Translations under genes and position numbers: made by a program | Shown: positions 56,501-64,000 of the stretch, piece after piece | Numbering within the stretch: position 1 is the stretch's first letter | Layout: every line of letters starts with the position of its first letter | Assembly (NCBI RefSeq): GCF_008806755.1 | Contig: NZ_WAAU01000031.1 | Span: 21,116-85,115 of the forward strand | Source: Tenacibaculum aiptasiae | Lineage (GTDB): Bacteria > Bacteroidota > Bacteroidia > Flavobacteriales > Flavobacteriaceae | Direction: 5' to 3' | Length of the DNA stretch: 64,000 bases | Notes under the pieces: model-generated | What the model saw: only the letters and a program-made list of their open reading frames with translations | Databases searched by the model: none | Told to the model about the DNA's origin: nothing

Positions 56501-59500
56501 TTTTACAAATCAAGAATATTCTTATGAGAAATTAGTAGAAGATTTAGGATTAAAATTGGATTTAAGCCATAATCCTTTATTTGATATAATGTTTGAGTAT
56601 TATAATTTTTCTGTATCAGAATTCAAATCTAAAAAAACACATTTAAATCATATTGAGTATGTAAACACTAGTTCTAAACTAGATATTTCATTTCGTGTAT
56701 TTGAAAAAGAAAATAATTATGTTTTTTATCTCGATTATAGAACAGATTTATTCAAGCAAGGGACAATAAAACGTTTTATTTCATACTACAAAAACATATT
56801 AAAAGTAGTAATGGAGAATATTGATATTAAATTATCTGATATTAATATACTTCCTGAAGAAGAGTATAAGTTGTTAGTAGAAGATTATAACGCAACTTCA
56901 TTAGATTATGCTAAAGAAACCAATTTGGTAAGTGTTTTTGAAGCACAAGCACAAAAATATCCAGAACGTGTTGCGGTATTTTATGGAAAAGAAAAACTTA
57001 CTTATGAAGAATTAAATAAAAGATCAAATCAAGTTGCTAACTATTTAATTTCGGAGGGAATTGTCCCGGGAAATATGGTAGGATTAATGTTTGAACGTTC
57101 TGTAAGTATGATTGTAGGAATGTTAGGCGTACTTAAAACAGGAGCAGCTTATTTACCAATTGATCCAAGTTTGCCAGAACAACGTATAAGTTATATGCTT
57201 AATCAAAGTAGAGCAAGTTTCTTACTTACACAAAACAAATTTGTTGAACGGTTTACTGCTTATTTACCAGTAAAATCCTTTGATTCAGCAAAAATAAGCT
57301 CGAAGAGTGTTAATGATGTAATGGTTGAAATATATCCTACAGATATGGCATATTGTATTTTTACATCAGGCTCTAGCGGAAAACCGAAAGGAGTAATGGT
57401 AAATCATAGAAGTGTTATCAATTTGGTAAAAGGATTGGAACAAAGAGTTTATAATTCATATAAAGAAGAGAGGCTTAATGTTGCTTTACTAGCTTCTTTT
57501 TCATTTGACGCTTCTGTTCAACAAATTTATGGATGTTTATTACAAGGACATAGTTTGTATGTAGTTGATGAAGATAGTCGTGGTGATGGAATGAAGTTAA
57601 AATCTTTTTATCAAAGAAATGAAATTGATGTATCTGATGGAACTCCAACTCATCTCCGTTTGGTTATGGATGCTTTAGGCGAAGATACTTCTTTAGGTAA
57701 TCTTTCGTCTTGGATCTTAGCAGGTGAAGCTTTGCCAAAAGAACTAGTGAAAAACTTTTATGCAATTATAAAAGATGGTATTCAGTTATATAATTTTTAT
57801 GGACCAACAGAAACTTGTGTAGATTCAACCAGTTATCGTATAGATAGAGATAGTTTGGATGATTATACATTTATTCCAATAGGTAAACCACTTCCTAATG
57901 AGCGTATTTATTTAGTAGATACATATGGGAAATTAGTTCCTGTAGGGGTTCCAGGGGAACTATGTATAGCAGGTGATGGTTTGGCACAATACTATGTAGG
58001 AGATCAAAATACAAGTGCTGAAAAGTTCCGTAGCAATTGGATTATTGGAGAAGATAGAGTTTATCTTACAGGAGATATTGCCCGATGGTTGCCAGATGGA
58101 AACTTAGAATATTGTGGAAGAATTGATGATCAAGTAAAACTTAGAGGTTATAGAATAGAACTTTCTGAAATAGAACATCAATTAAATACTTTTAGAGAAA
58201 TTATGCATTCTGTAATTGAATTAAAAGAAATTGATGATGATAAATATTTGATAGCATATTATGAAGCTGCTATTGCTTATCAAGTAACAGATATTCGTCA
58301 ACATTTAGGACAATATTTGCCAGATTATATGATACCATCTTATTATGTACAACTTGATAAATTACCTTTAAATTCTAATGGGAAAATAGATAAAAGTTCA
58401 CTTCCTGATTATAAAATATTAATAGAAGATGAGTATGTAGCTCCAAAAACGGAAACAGAGAAAAAATTAATAAATATTTGGGAAGAAGTTCTCAAAATTG
58501 ACTCTAATGTTATTGGGACAACAAATAATTTTTTTGATTTAGGAGGGCAGTCGTTAAAACTTGTATTTCTTGCTAATAGAATAAAAGAAACTTTTAAAGT
58601 ATCGCTTAGTTTAACAAGACTTGTTACTAATAAAAATATACAAGAGTTAGCAAAAGAAATAGAAACAAGCTTAGAAGAGGAATACTTAAAAATACCAAGG
58701 GCAGAGACTAAGGAGTATTATCCGTTGTCTTCTACCCAAAAAAAATTCTATTTTTTACATCAACTAAATAAAACATCTACAGTATATAATCAACCACAAA
58801 TGTTTGTGTTAAAAGGTGAAGTAGATACTATTAAATTAACAGCAGCATTCCGTGAAGTTATATCACATCACGAAATTTTCAGAGTTAATTTCAAGTTAAT
58901 AAACGACTCACCAGTTCAAACGTTTGTAAATGAAGTACCATTTGAAATGGAATATTTCAAAGCTACTCCAGAAGAAACTACAATGGTTGTTCAAAAATTT
59001 ATGCGCCCATTTGATTTAAGTGAAGGTCCACTTTTACGAGCTGGACTTATTCAAATAAACGAAAAAGAACATTTGTTATTAACAGATAGACCTCATATTA
59101 TTTCTGATGGTGTGAGTTTAAAGATTTTTATTAATGATGTTTTCACAGTGTATCAAGGAAAAAAAATATTACCTGTACAATTAGAGTATAAAGATTATAC
59201 TGTTTGGCAAGAAAGTGAAACGTTTATAAAAAATCTTGAAACCCAAAAAAAGTATTGGCAAGAACAGTTTGAATTAACCCCAGAAATTCTAAAGCTACAA
59301 ACAGATTTTCAACGTCCAGCTGTAGTTAGTTATAATGGAGCAGGTGTTAATTTCGAAATAGATACAGTACAAACTCAAAAATTAAATGAATTAGCAAAAT
59401 CACTTAATACAACCTTATTCTCAATAGTATTGGGGGTATTTAAAATAATGTTATTCAAACTTACTAATCAAAAAGATTTGATTATTGGAACACCGGTTTC

Positions 59501-61853
59501 TGGTAGAAGACATACAGATTTAGAGAACATTTTAGGTGTTTTTATTAATGTGTTGGCACTACGTAATGAAATAGATTCAAAAGATAGTTTACATACTTTT
59601 TTACAACGAGTACATCAAACTTCTATTAAGAGTTTAGAAAATCAAGATTATCCTTATGAAAAATTAGTAAATGATTTAGATATTTCTAGAGATACAAGTC
59701 GTAACCCTCTTTTTGATGTAATGTTTGTATATACTGATGCTGCATCTTACAATTTGAAATTAAATGGTTTAGAAGTTAATGAGTTACCAGTTGAGGGAGA
59801 TACATCACAGATGGACTTAATGTTACATGTAAACGTAACAGAAAATAAAGGTGTTAATTTTAATTTTCAATATGCAACAGATTTATTTTACGAATCAACT
59901 ATAAAAAAGTTTATAAAATATTTTAAAAAGATTATAGATCAGGTAGATAAGGATGTTTTAGTAGGAGATATTAAGATTCTTGATAAGAGTGAAGTTGAAG
60001 AGTTAAAAGAGTTTAATAAATCTAAAATTACTTTTGAGATAGAAGAGAATATTGTTGAGTTATTTGAAAAACAAGCGTTAGAATCTGCTAATTATAAAGC
60101 GCTTATATATAAAGATTCAAAATTAACATATCAAGAATTGAATGAACGTAGTAATCAGTTAGCAGCTTACCTGAAAAACCAAGGGGTCAAAAAAGGCGAT
60201 ATTATAGGTTTAATTGTTAATAGGTCTGAAGATATTATTATCGGAATTTTAGGAATTTTAAAAAGTGGAGGTGCTTATTTACCAATTGATTCTAAATTGC
60301 CCTTCAAACGTGTAAAATATATGTTAGAGTCTAGTAAGTCTAATATGTTACTGGGGCATGAAGAATATTTAACATTATATGAAGGGCTAATAAATACGCA
60401 TATTATAAATTCACCAATAATAAAAAAATACAGTAAAGAAAACTTAAATTTAGATAGATCAACATCAGATTTAGCATATTGTATTTTTACTTCTGGTTCA
60501 ACAGGAACACCTAAAGGAGTACTTATGGAACAAGATTCGGTAGTGAATTTAGCCGAAGGACTTTCACAAACTGTATATAAAAATTTAAATCCTAGACTAA
60601 AAATAGGAATGGTAGCATCATATTATTTTGACGCTTCATGCCAACAGATTTTTACTGCACTTTTAAAGGGACATTGTTTATATATTTGTGAAGAAGAGGA
60701 GAGAATGGATGGCCAAGAACTTTATAATTTTTATAAGAAAAATAAGATTGAAGTAAGTGATGGTACGCCCACTCATTTAGGGATGTTATTAAAAAGTCAC
60801 AAGGGTAATATAGATTTGCCTGAATTTAAAGCTTGGTTATTAGCAGGTGAAGCATTGCCTAAAAAAATGGCGCACAAATTTTACGAGCTTTCAATTATGA
60901 ATAAGGCTGTATTATATAATATATACGGGCCTACTGAGACTTGTGTAGATTCTACTTTTTATAAAATAGATCCTGATTTATTGAATAAATATAAAACACT
61001 TCCCATTGGTATTCCACTCCCTAACGAAAGAGTTTATATTGTAGATAGTATAGGAAATCCTGTACCGAAAGGTGTAATAGGTGAACTTTGTATAGCTGGT
61101 AGAGGTTTAGCTCGTGGTTATATAGGAAGTACGATAGAAAACGAAAAATTTATTGATAATTGGATTGAAGGTGAAGATAGAGTTTATCGAACAGGAGATT
61201 TAGCATTTTGGTTACCAGATGGAAATTTAGCTTTTAAAGGTAGAAAGGATAATCAGATAAAATTACGAGGTTACCGTATAGAAATAGATGAAATAGAACA
61301 TGTCTTAACTTCTCATGAATTTATAATTGCTGGAGCTATAGAAGTACAAGAAATAGCAGGAGAAAAATATTTATCAGCCTATTATGTATCCAAACAGTAT
61401 TTAGATAATGAAACTTTACGTGCTTATTTTGGTGCTAGTTTACCTGATTATATGATTCCTTCTTTTTTTATAAGATTAGAAAAAATGCCTTTAACAGCAA
61501 ATGGAAAATTAAAAAGAGGTGCTTTACCAATTCCTGATAGAGTTTCAGACGATCAATTTATAGAGACTTCTTCAGAAACAGAAAAAAAACTTGTAGAAAT
61601 TTGGTCTAAAGTTTTAGGAATAGATGAACAATCTATAAGTATTAATCATAGTTTTATACAATTAGGAGGGCACTCTTTAATGGCGGTTCAAATAGCAAAT
61701 AAAATAAAAAGAGTGTTCAATATAGAAATGAAACTTGTTGAACTATTTCAAAAGACAACAATAAAACAGCAAGCAAACTTTATTGAAGCCAACCTTTGGA
61801 TAGATTCAGGAAATTTAATCCAAAAAGAAGAGACTACAGAAATTAGTATATAA
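53571..61853 (+). CDS. NRPS: acyl-AMP ligase-ACP-C-A-PCP-C-A-PCP
   Basis: This 2760-residue protein starts with a fatty-acyl-AMP-ligase-like domain (about 1-580; FSSGSTGHPKG at 169-179; GWMPLTHDLGLV) and a carrier (Ser617). Module 1 is C (HHIITDG at 797-803), A (FTSGSSGKPKG from 1264) and PCP (Ser1661). Module 2 is C with a variant PHIISDG (1841-1847), A (FTSGSTGTPKG from 2306) and PCP (Ser2702). Read against GrsA-Phe, the binding-pocket codes are DAQDIAFVDK and DAQDLAIVDK, near twins of each other and closest in my memory to Gln/Glu-type codes. No epimerase or thioesterase is present. A short tail after the last PCP may dock to the next protein. The protein would acylate the first residue and build a dipeptide. 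Confidence 0.93.
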   Translation: MLKQSTIQEIFLNNIQSEKQTGITFIEGENKTEYISYKKLYMEARCMLHVLQEKGIKPGDELVFQFLSNKNFLVTFWACVFGKIIPIPIVFGVNIDIIKKIKKVWERLDNPYLITDLPTLKDSWKEYLHNNSEVFVDIEKRFISLDEITYSKLAKVFPGEASDTVFVQFSSGSTGHPKGIVNKQEGIIYNINTMSNLIEIEEKDSFLGWMPLTHDLGLVFFHIFPLLKNVPQFLMPPMEFFAYPEIWIKSLAKNSITISGSPNFGFKHAIDNIEEKNLEGLSFEKLRLLINGAEPVSIEMCDDFEHKLAPYGLSKGVVGPAYGLAESVLGVSFTLKNQELTREYNLNRHNLKVGKEIEFVTKNSPEAISFANLGPYTGTEIKITDRDMNVLPERTLGIVHLRSVAVTEEFYNDSLTTAETISEEGWLNTGDLGFIDNEHLILTGREKEMILINGQNYFPNDLEELITELPEITFQQAIICSLFNKEKFHDDIYVFIVHNGSILEFINLEKEIKDYIAQRTGLEIEKVIAVDKIPKTTSGKIQRFVLLKNYKEGNYNNFLKELNSEKEKLVVQIKEEPENLNTDEVFVKNELTTIWKQLLGVNLINEEDDFFHLGGNSLTLNRLISRVHKSFGIDISIRDAFKNRTIKAQLELISTRPKINFDHIPLVKNQKFYPQSDTQKRMFILNQMNPEMTAYNVPIAFKLSGDIDIERFENAFQKIINRHEVLRTSFHLIEGEPIQRIHETVDFAIEVFSNSKESLEQSMKNFIRSFDLSTPSLIRVGLKVIQADEAYLLIDMHHIITDGVSYVNMMQDFVSFIDNENIEALGIQYKDYAVWQQKEETENILAEQKKFWLHQFSNVPGVLNLPTDFTRPRINSFQGATESFELSKQELIALNKICDKQHVSMYNVMLASFVVLLSKLSGQEDIVIGTSTAGRQHLDLEKLVGVFINTVAIRNYPKGNENFSNFLNTVQNTALQSFTNQEYSYEKLVEDLGLKLDLSHNPLFDIMFEYYNFSVSEFKSKKTHLNHIEYVNTSSKLDISFRVFEKENNYVFYLDYRTDLFKQGTIKRFISYYKNILKVVMENIDIKLSDINILPEEEYKLLVEDYNATSLDYAKETNLVSVFEAQAQKYPERVAVFYGKEKLTYEELNKRSNQVANYLISEGIVPGNMVGLMFERSVSMIVGMLGVLKTGAAYLPIDPSLPEQRISYMLNQSRASFLLTQNKFVERFTAYLPVKSFDSAKISSKSVNDVMVEIYPTDMAYCIFTSGSSGKPKGVMVNHRSVINLVKGLEQRVYNSYKEERLNVALLASFSFDASVQQIYGCLLQGHSLYVVDEDSRGDGMKLKSFYQRNEIDVSDGTPTHLRLVMDALGEDTSLGNLSSWILAGEALPKELVKNFYAIIKDGIQLYNFYGPTETCVDSTSYRIDRDSLDDYTFIPIGKPLPNERIYLVDTYGKLVPVGVPGELCIAGDGLAQYYVGDQNTSAEKFRSNWIIGEDRVYLTGDIARWLPDGNLEYCGRIDDQVKLRGYRIELSEIEHQLNTFREIMHSVIELKEIDDDKYLIAYYEAAIAYQVTDIRQHLGQYLPDYMIPSYYVQLDKLPLNSNGKIDKSSLPDYKILIEDEYVAPKTETEKKLINIWEEVLKIDSNVIGTTNNFFDLGGQSLKLVFLANRIKETFKVSLSLTRLVTNKNIQELAKEIETSLEEEYLKIPRAETKEYYPLSSTQKKFYFLHQLNKTSTVYNQPQMFVLKGEVDTIKLTAAFREVISHHEIFRVNFKLINDSPVQTFVNEVPFEMEYFKATPEETTMVVQKFMRPFDLSEGPLLRAGLIQINEKEHLLLTDRPHIISDGVSLKIFINDVFTVYQGKKILPVQLEYKDYTVWQESETFIKNLETQKKYWQEQFELTPEILKLQTDFQRPAVVSYNGAGVNFEIDTVQTQKLNELAKSLNTTLFSIVLGVFKIMLFKLTNQKDLIIGTPVSGRRHTDLENILGVFINVLALRNEIDSKDSLHTFLQRVHQTSIKSLENQDYPYEKLVNDLDISRDTSRNPLFDVMFVYTDAASYNLKLNGLEVNELPVEGDTSQMDLMLHVNVTENKGVNFNFQYATDLFYESTIKKFIKYFKKIIDQVDKDVLVGDIKILDKSEVEELKEFNKSKITFEIEENIVELFEKQALESANYKALIYKDSKLTYQELNERSNQLAAYLKNQGVKKGDIIGLIVNRSEDIIIGILGILKSGGAYLPIDSKLPFKRVKYMLESSKSNMLLGHEEYLTLYEGLINTHIINSPIIKKYSKENLNLDRSTSDLAYCIFTSGSTGTPKGVLMEQDSVVNLAEGLSQTVYKNLNPRLKIGMVASYYFDASCQQIFTALLKGHCLYICEEEERMDGQELYNFYKKNKIEVSDGTPTHLGMLLKSHKGNIDLPEFKAWLLAGEALPKKMAHKFYELSIMNKAVLYNIYGPTETCVDSTFYKIDPDLLNKYKTLPIGIPLPNERVYIVDSIGNPVPKGVIGELCIAGRGLARGYIGSTIENEKFIDNWIEGEDRVYRTGDLAFWLPDGNLAFKGRKDNQIKLRGYRIEIDEIEHVLTSHEFIIAGAIEVQEIAGEKYLSAYYVSKQYLDNETLRAYFGASLPDYMIPSFFIRLEKMPLTANGKLKRGALPIPDRVSDDQFIETSSETEKKLVEIWSKVLGIDEQSISINHSFIQLGGHSLMAVQIANKIKRVFNIEMKLVELFQKTTIKQQANFIEANLWIDSGNLIQKEETTEISI

Positions 61854-61859
61854 TATTTT

Positions 61860-61889
61860 CAGCTAGCTATAAAATAGTATGGCTAGCTG
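61860..61889. promoter_or_regulatory. Hairpin after the long NRPS gene
   Basis: CAGCTAGC (61860-61867) and GCTAGCTG (61882-61889) form an 8-bp stem around a 14-base loop, 7 bases after the stop codon. No T-run follows, so it may mark an mRNA boundary or antitermination target rather than a plain terminator. Confidence 0.5.
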
Positions 61890-61922
61890 TACCTACTTGA
61901 AAAAGTGTTATGTATTAAAAAA

Positions 61923-61946
61923 CATGTTAATCTATAGGTTAACATG
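61923..61946. promoter_or_regulatory. Second inverted repeat in the NRPS intergenic gap
   Basis: CATGTTAA (61923-61930) and TTAACATG (61939-61946) form a perfect 8-bp inverted repeat with an 8-base spacer, 114 bases before the last NRPS gene. It contains the CATGTTAA word found at 46297 and 47011. It could be an operator or a second hairpin. Confidence 0.45.
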
Positions 61947-62060
61947 CTACACAATATAAATATATCTGAACAAAAACTAACCTGTTCAGGGACTTAAGCA
62001 AAACAAAAAAATAACCATTATGTCTGGAATAACTCAGACTAAGATTAAAAACATTTTAAT

Positions 62061-64000
62061 ATGGAAGAACTATTATTAAAATTAAAAGAGCTAGATATTA
62101 ACATTAAAATTGATAAAGAAAATTTAAAAATAATTGTTCCTAAAAATTTCGACAATCCAAGTATAGTCCAAGAATTGAAGAATAATAAAGAGGGGTTATT
62201 GAATTATTTAAACAAAAGGAAAAGTTTAAATAGTATTGAAAATAAAATACCGAAAGGATTAAGAAAAGAGGTTTATCAACTTACACCAGCTCAATTTAGA
62301 ATTTTTCTTTTAAACAAATTAAATAAAGACTCTCTTGCTTACAACCAAACAGGAGTTTTAAAGGTAACAGGTGAGGTAGATAAAGAAAAACTTAGTTATG
62401 TTTTTAAATCTTTATTAAATAGACATGAATGCTTTCGTATGAGTTTTGGGTTAGATGAATCTAATCAGCCTATACAGAGTGTTTTAGAAGAAGTTTCTTT
62501 TGAAATAGAGGAAATAAAAGGAAAAGAGTCAGATATTGAGTTAATAACAAAAGAGTTTATAAGGCCATTTGATTTAAGTAAGCCCCCATTAATTAGAGTT
62601 GGGTTAATGAAGATATCAAAAGAGGCACATTATATTTTGATAGATATGCATCATATCGCATCAGATGGTGTATCTGTACAAATTTTAATGAAAGAATTTA
62701 CTCAATTATACAACGGAGATAGTTTAAAACCTTTACAAATTAGCTATAGAGATTATGCTGAGTGGTTTTTAAGTAATGAACATCAAAATTTTGTACAGCA
62801 TCAAAAAGAGTTTTGGTTAGAGCAGTTTAATCAAAAATATGATGTATTAGAATTACCGTATGACTTTCCAAGGCCTTTAGAAAAAACGTTTAAAGGAAAA
62901 GTTAAAAATTTTAAAGTATCTAGTCAAGATTTATTTGAGCTTAATGAAATAGCAAAAAAGAACGAGATAACACTTTTCTCTCTATTGTTAGGGGTTTATG
63001 GAATATTGTTATCTAAACTTAGTCGAAAAAATGATATAGTTGTTGGTACTTTAGTAGCGGGAAGAAAGCATCAAGAATTAGAAGATATAATTGGAATGTT
63101 TGCAAATACATTAGCTTTTCCAATAAATGTCGAAGCTAATGTAAGCTTCAATGAATATATAAAATCATTACATCAAAAAGTATTAAGTTATTTAGATAAC
63201 GATGAATATCCTTATGAAGAGTTAATCAATGATTTACGAATAGATAGAGACCCAAGTAGGAATCCATTATTTGATTGTGTTTTTGTTCTACAAAATAATA
63301 AACAAGAATCTTTTAAAATTAGTACAGGAGAAATTCAAGAATATCTATTTGAATCAACAACGGCTAAATTTGATCTTACTTTAGGTGCAAAAGAAGAAAA
63401 TAATGGATTAAGTTTTGAATTAGAATATGCAACCGATCTTTTTAAAGAAAGTACAATAGAAAGATTTGTTAATTATTATAAAAGGTTATTAAAAAATATT
63501 ATTCAAAACCCAAATACTCAATTGGCAGAGTTATCCTTGGTAACAAATGCAGAAAAAGAAAAAACATTAGAGTTAAACACTCTTTTAGATGTATCATATC
63601 CTGAATCATTAACCATAGTCGATTTATTTGAGGCTCAGGTAGAAAATTACCCTAATTCTGTAGCAGTTGTTTATGAGGATGAAACATTAACTTATTCAGA
63701 GTTAAATAATTTATCAAACATTTTAGCTTATGATTTACGTTCAAAAGGTATTGGAAGAAATGATATTGTAGGTTTATTAGTAGAAAAGAATCTTTATACA
63801 ATTGTGGGTATGCTAGGTATTTTAAAGTCAGGAGGTTGTTATATGCCTTTAGACCCTAGTTATCCAGAAGGAAGGATTCGTTACATGTTGGAGGATAGTC
63901 AAACAGAGTTGGTTATAACTAATAAAGAGCATGAAGATCTTTTGAAAGAATCTTCTGTTAATGTAATGTTGCTAGAAAAGGTAATTGATAAAAAGCGAGA
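62061..64000 (+). CDS. NRPS, partial: docking domain-C-A (truncated by window end)
   Basis: The frame opens at ATG 62061 and is still open at the last base, so 646 residues are visible. Residues 1-52 (MEELLLKLKELDINIKIDKE; LKIIVPKNF) have the look of a TubC-type N-terminal docking domain. A condensation domain follows (about 74-500) with an intact HHIASDG at 197-203. The start of an adenylation domain comes next (about 510-646; KLTYSELNN-like core LTYSELNNLSN and GMLGILKSGGCYMPLDPSYPEGRI). The specificity region lies outside the window. It adds at least a third residue and may carry further modules and the release domain. Confidence 0.9.
   Translation, partial: MEELLLKLKELDINIKIDKENLKIIVPKNFDNPSIVQELKNNKEGLLNYLNKRKSLNSIENKIPKGLRKEVYQLTPAQFRIFLLNKLNKDSLAYNQTGVLKVTGEVDKEKLSYVFKSLLNRHECFRMSFGLDESNQPIQSVLEEVSFEIEEIKGKESDIELITKEFIRPFDLSKPPLIRVGLMKISKEAHYILIDMHHIASDGVSVQILMKEFTQLYNGDSLKPLQISYRDYAEWFLSNEHQNFVQHQKEFWLEQFNQKYDVLELPYDFPRPLEKTFKGKVKNFKVSSQDLFELNEIAKKNEITLFSLLLGVYGILLSKLSRKNDIVVGTLVAGRKHQELEDIIGMFANTLAFPINVEANVSFNEYIKSLHQKVLSYLDNDEYPYEELINDLRIDRDPSRNPLFDCVFVLQNNKQESFKISTGEIQEYLFESTTAKFDLTLGAKEENNGLSFELEYATDLFKESTIERFVNYYKRLLKNIIQNPNTQLAELSLVTNAEKEKTLELNTLLDVSYPESLTIVDLFEAQVENYPNSVAVVYEDETLTYSELNNLSNILAYDLRSKGIGRNDIVGLLVEKNLYTIVGMLGILKSGGCYMPLDPSYPEGRIRYMLEDSQTELVITNKEHEDLLKESSVNVMLLEKVIDKKR

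Noticed and set aside
62020..62079. 19-codon reading frame beginning MSGITQTK overlapping the start of the last NRPS gene
   Set aside because: It is out of frame with the NRPS and too short to support. It could be a leader peptide, but nothing else points to it.
1..64000. CRISPR arrays, tRNA or rRNA genes, insertion sequences, prophage genes
   Set aside because: I saw no regularly spaced repeats, cloverleaf sequences, rRNA segments, transposases or phage structural genes on either strand by reading. A dedicated tool would be needed to exclude small ones.

Overview
The window reads as a chromosomal segment of a low-GC, marine-type member of the Flavobacteriaceae (Bacteroidota), for example Tenacibaculum or a relative; the genus is inferred. 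The basis is the AT-rich composition, dense gene packing with few Shine-Dalgarno sites, several exact matches to the Bacteroidota -7 promoter element (TAnnTTTG), and families largely confined to this group (DUF6048, DUF6452, the CCC-motif membrane protein, a SurA/PpiC gene trio, and an UpxY/LoaP-like NusG paralog). I saw no rRNA, tRNA, CRISPR array or insertion sequence.

Positions 1-36221 are mostly ordinary core genome. They hold an outer-membrane-protein chaperone operon (DUF493, PpiC, SurA-like lipoprotein, SurA), a MoxR ATPase, 3-hydroxyacyl-CoA dehydrogenase, a Gfo/Idh/MocA oxidoreductase and pcm. A butt-jointed minus-strand operon follows (DUF1835, nucleoside phosphorylase, cytosolic binding-protein-like protein, tiny lipoprotein). 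Then come SUI1, a 2OG-Fe(II) oxygenase, DUF6452/DUF6048, rlmD, an ECF sigma factor with a membrane partner, rocD, a solitary UPF1-like helicase, and an RDD/SpoIIM/DUF4129/DUF4350/MoxR/DUF58 membrane cluster. After these are YggS, a small AAA ATPase, YbaB, an S9 oligopeptidase, a cysteine-synthase-like enzyme, an AraC regulator, a GlcG-like protein and an aquaporin.

Positions 36254-38594 are a three-gene minus-strand accessory cluster: a membrane protein, an unusual carrier-protein-like protein whose carrier halves appear swapped in order, and a SUKH/SMI1-like protein.

From 39098 to the right edge lies a biosynthetic gene cluster with its own control module. The control part is a ThiF/E1-like adenylyltransferase, a PAS-LuxR regulator, a divergent GNAT-fold acyltransferase that resembles LuxI/FeeM, and a NusG paralog. 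Next come sbnA and sbnB, which make L-2,3-diaminopropionate, a peptide-export ABC transporter and a DUF2306 membrane protein. The assembly line is a fully reducing PKS (KS-AT-DH-ER-KR-ACP), a 2760-residue NRPS (acyl-AMP ligase-ACP-C-A-PCP-C-A-PCP) and a further NRPS (docking-C-A...) cut by the window end. The expected product is an acylated peptide of at least three residues. The release domain and any phosphopantetheinyl transferase lie outside the window. Hairpins stand in front of the sbnA, PKS and last NRPS genes. Together with the NusG paralog they suggest control by processive antitermination.
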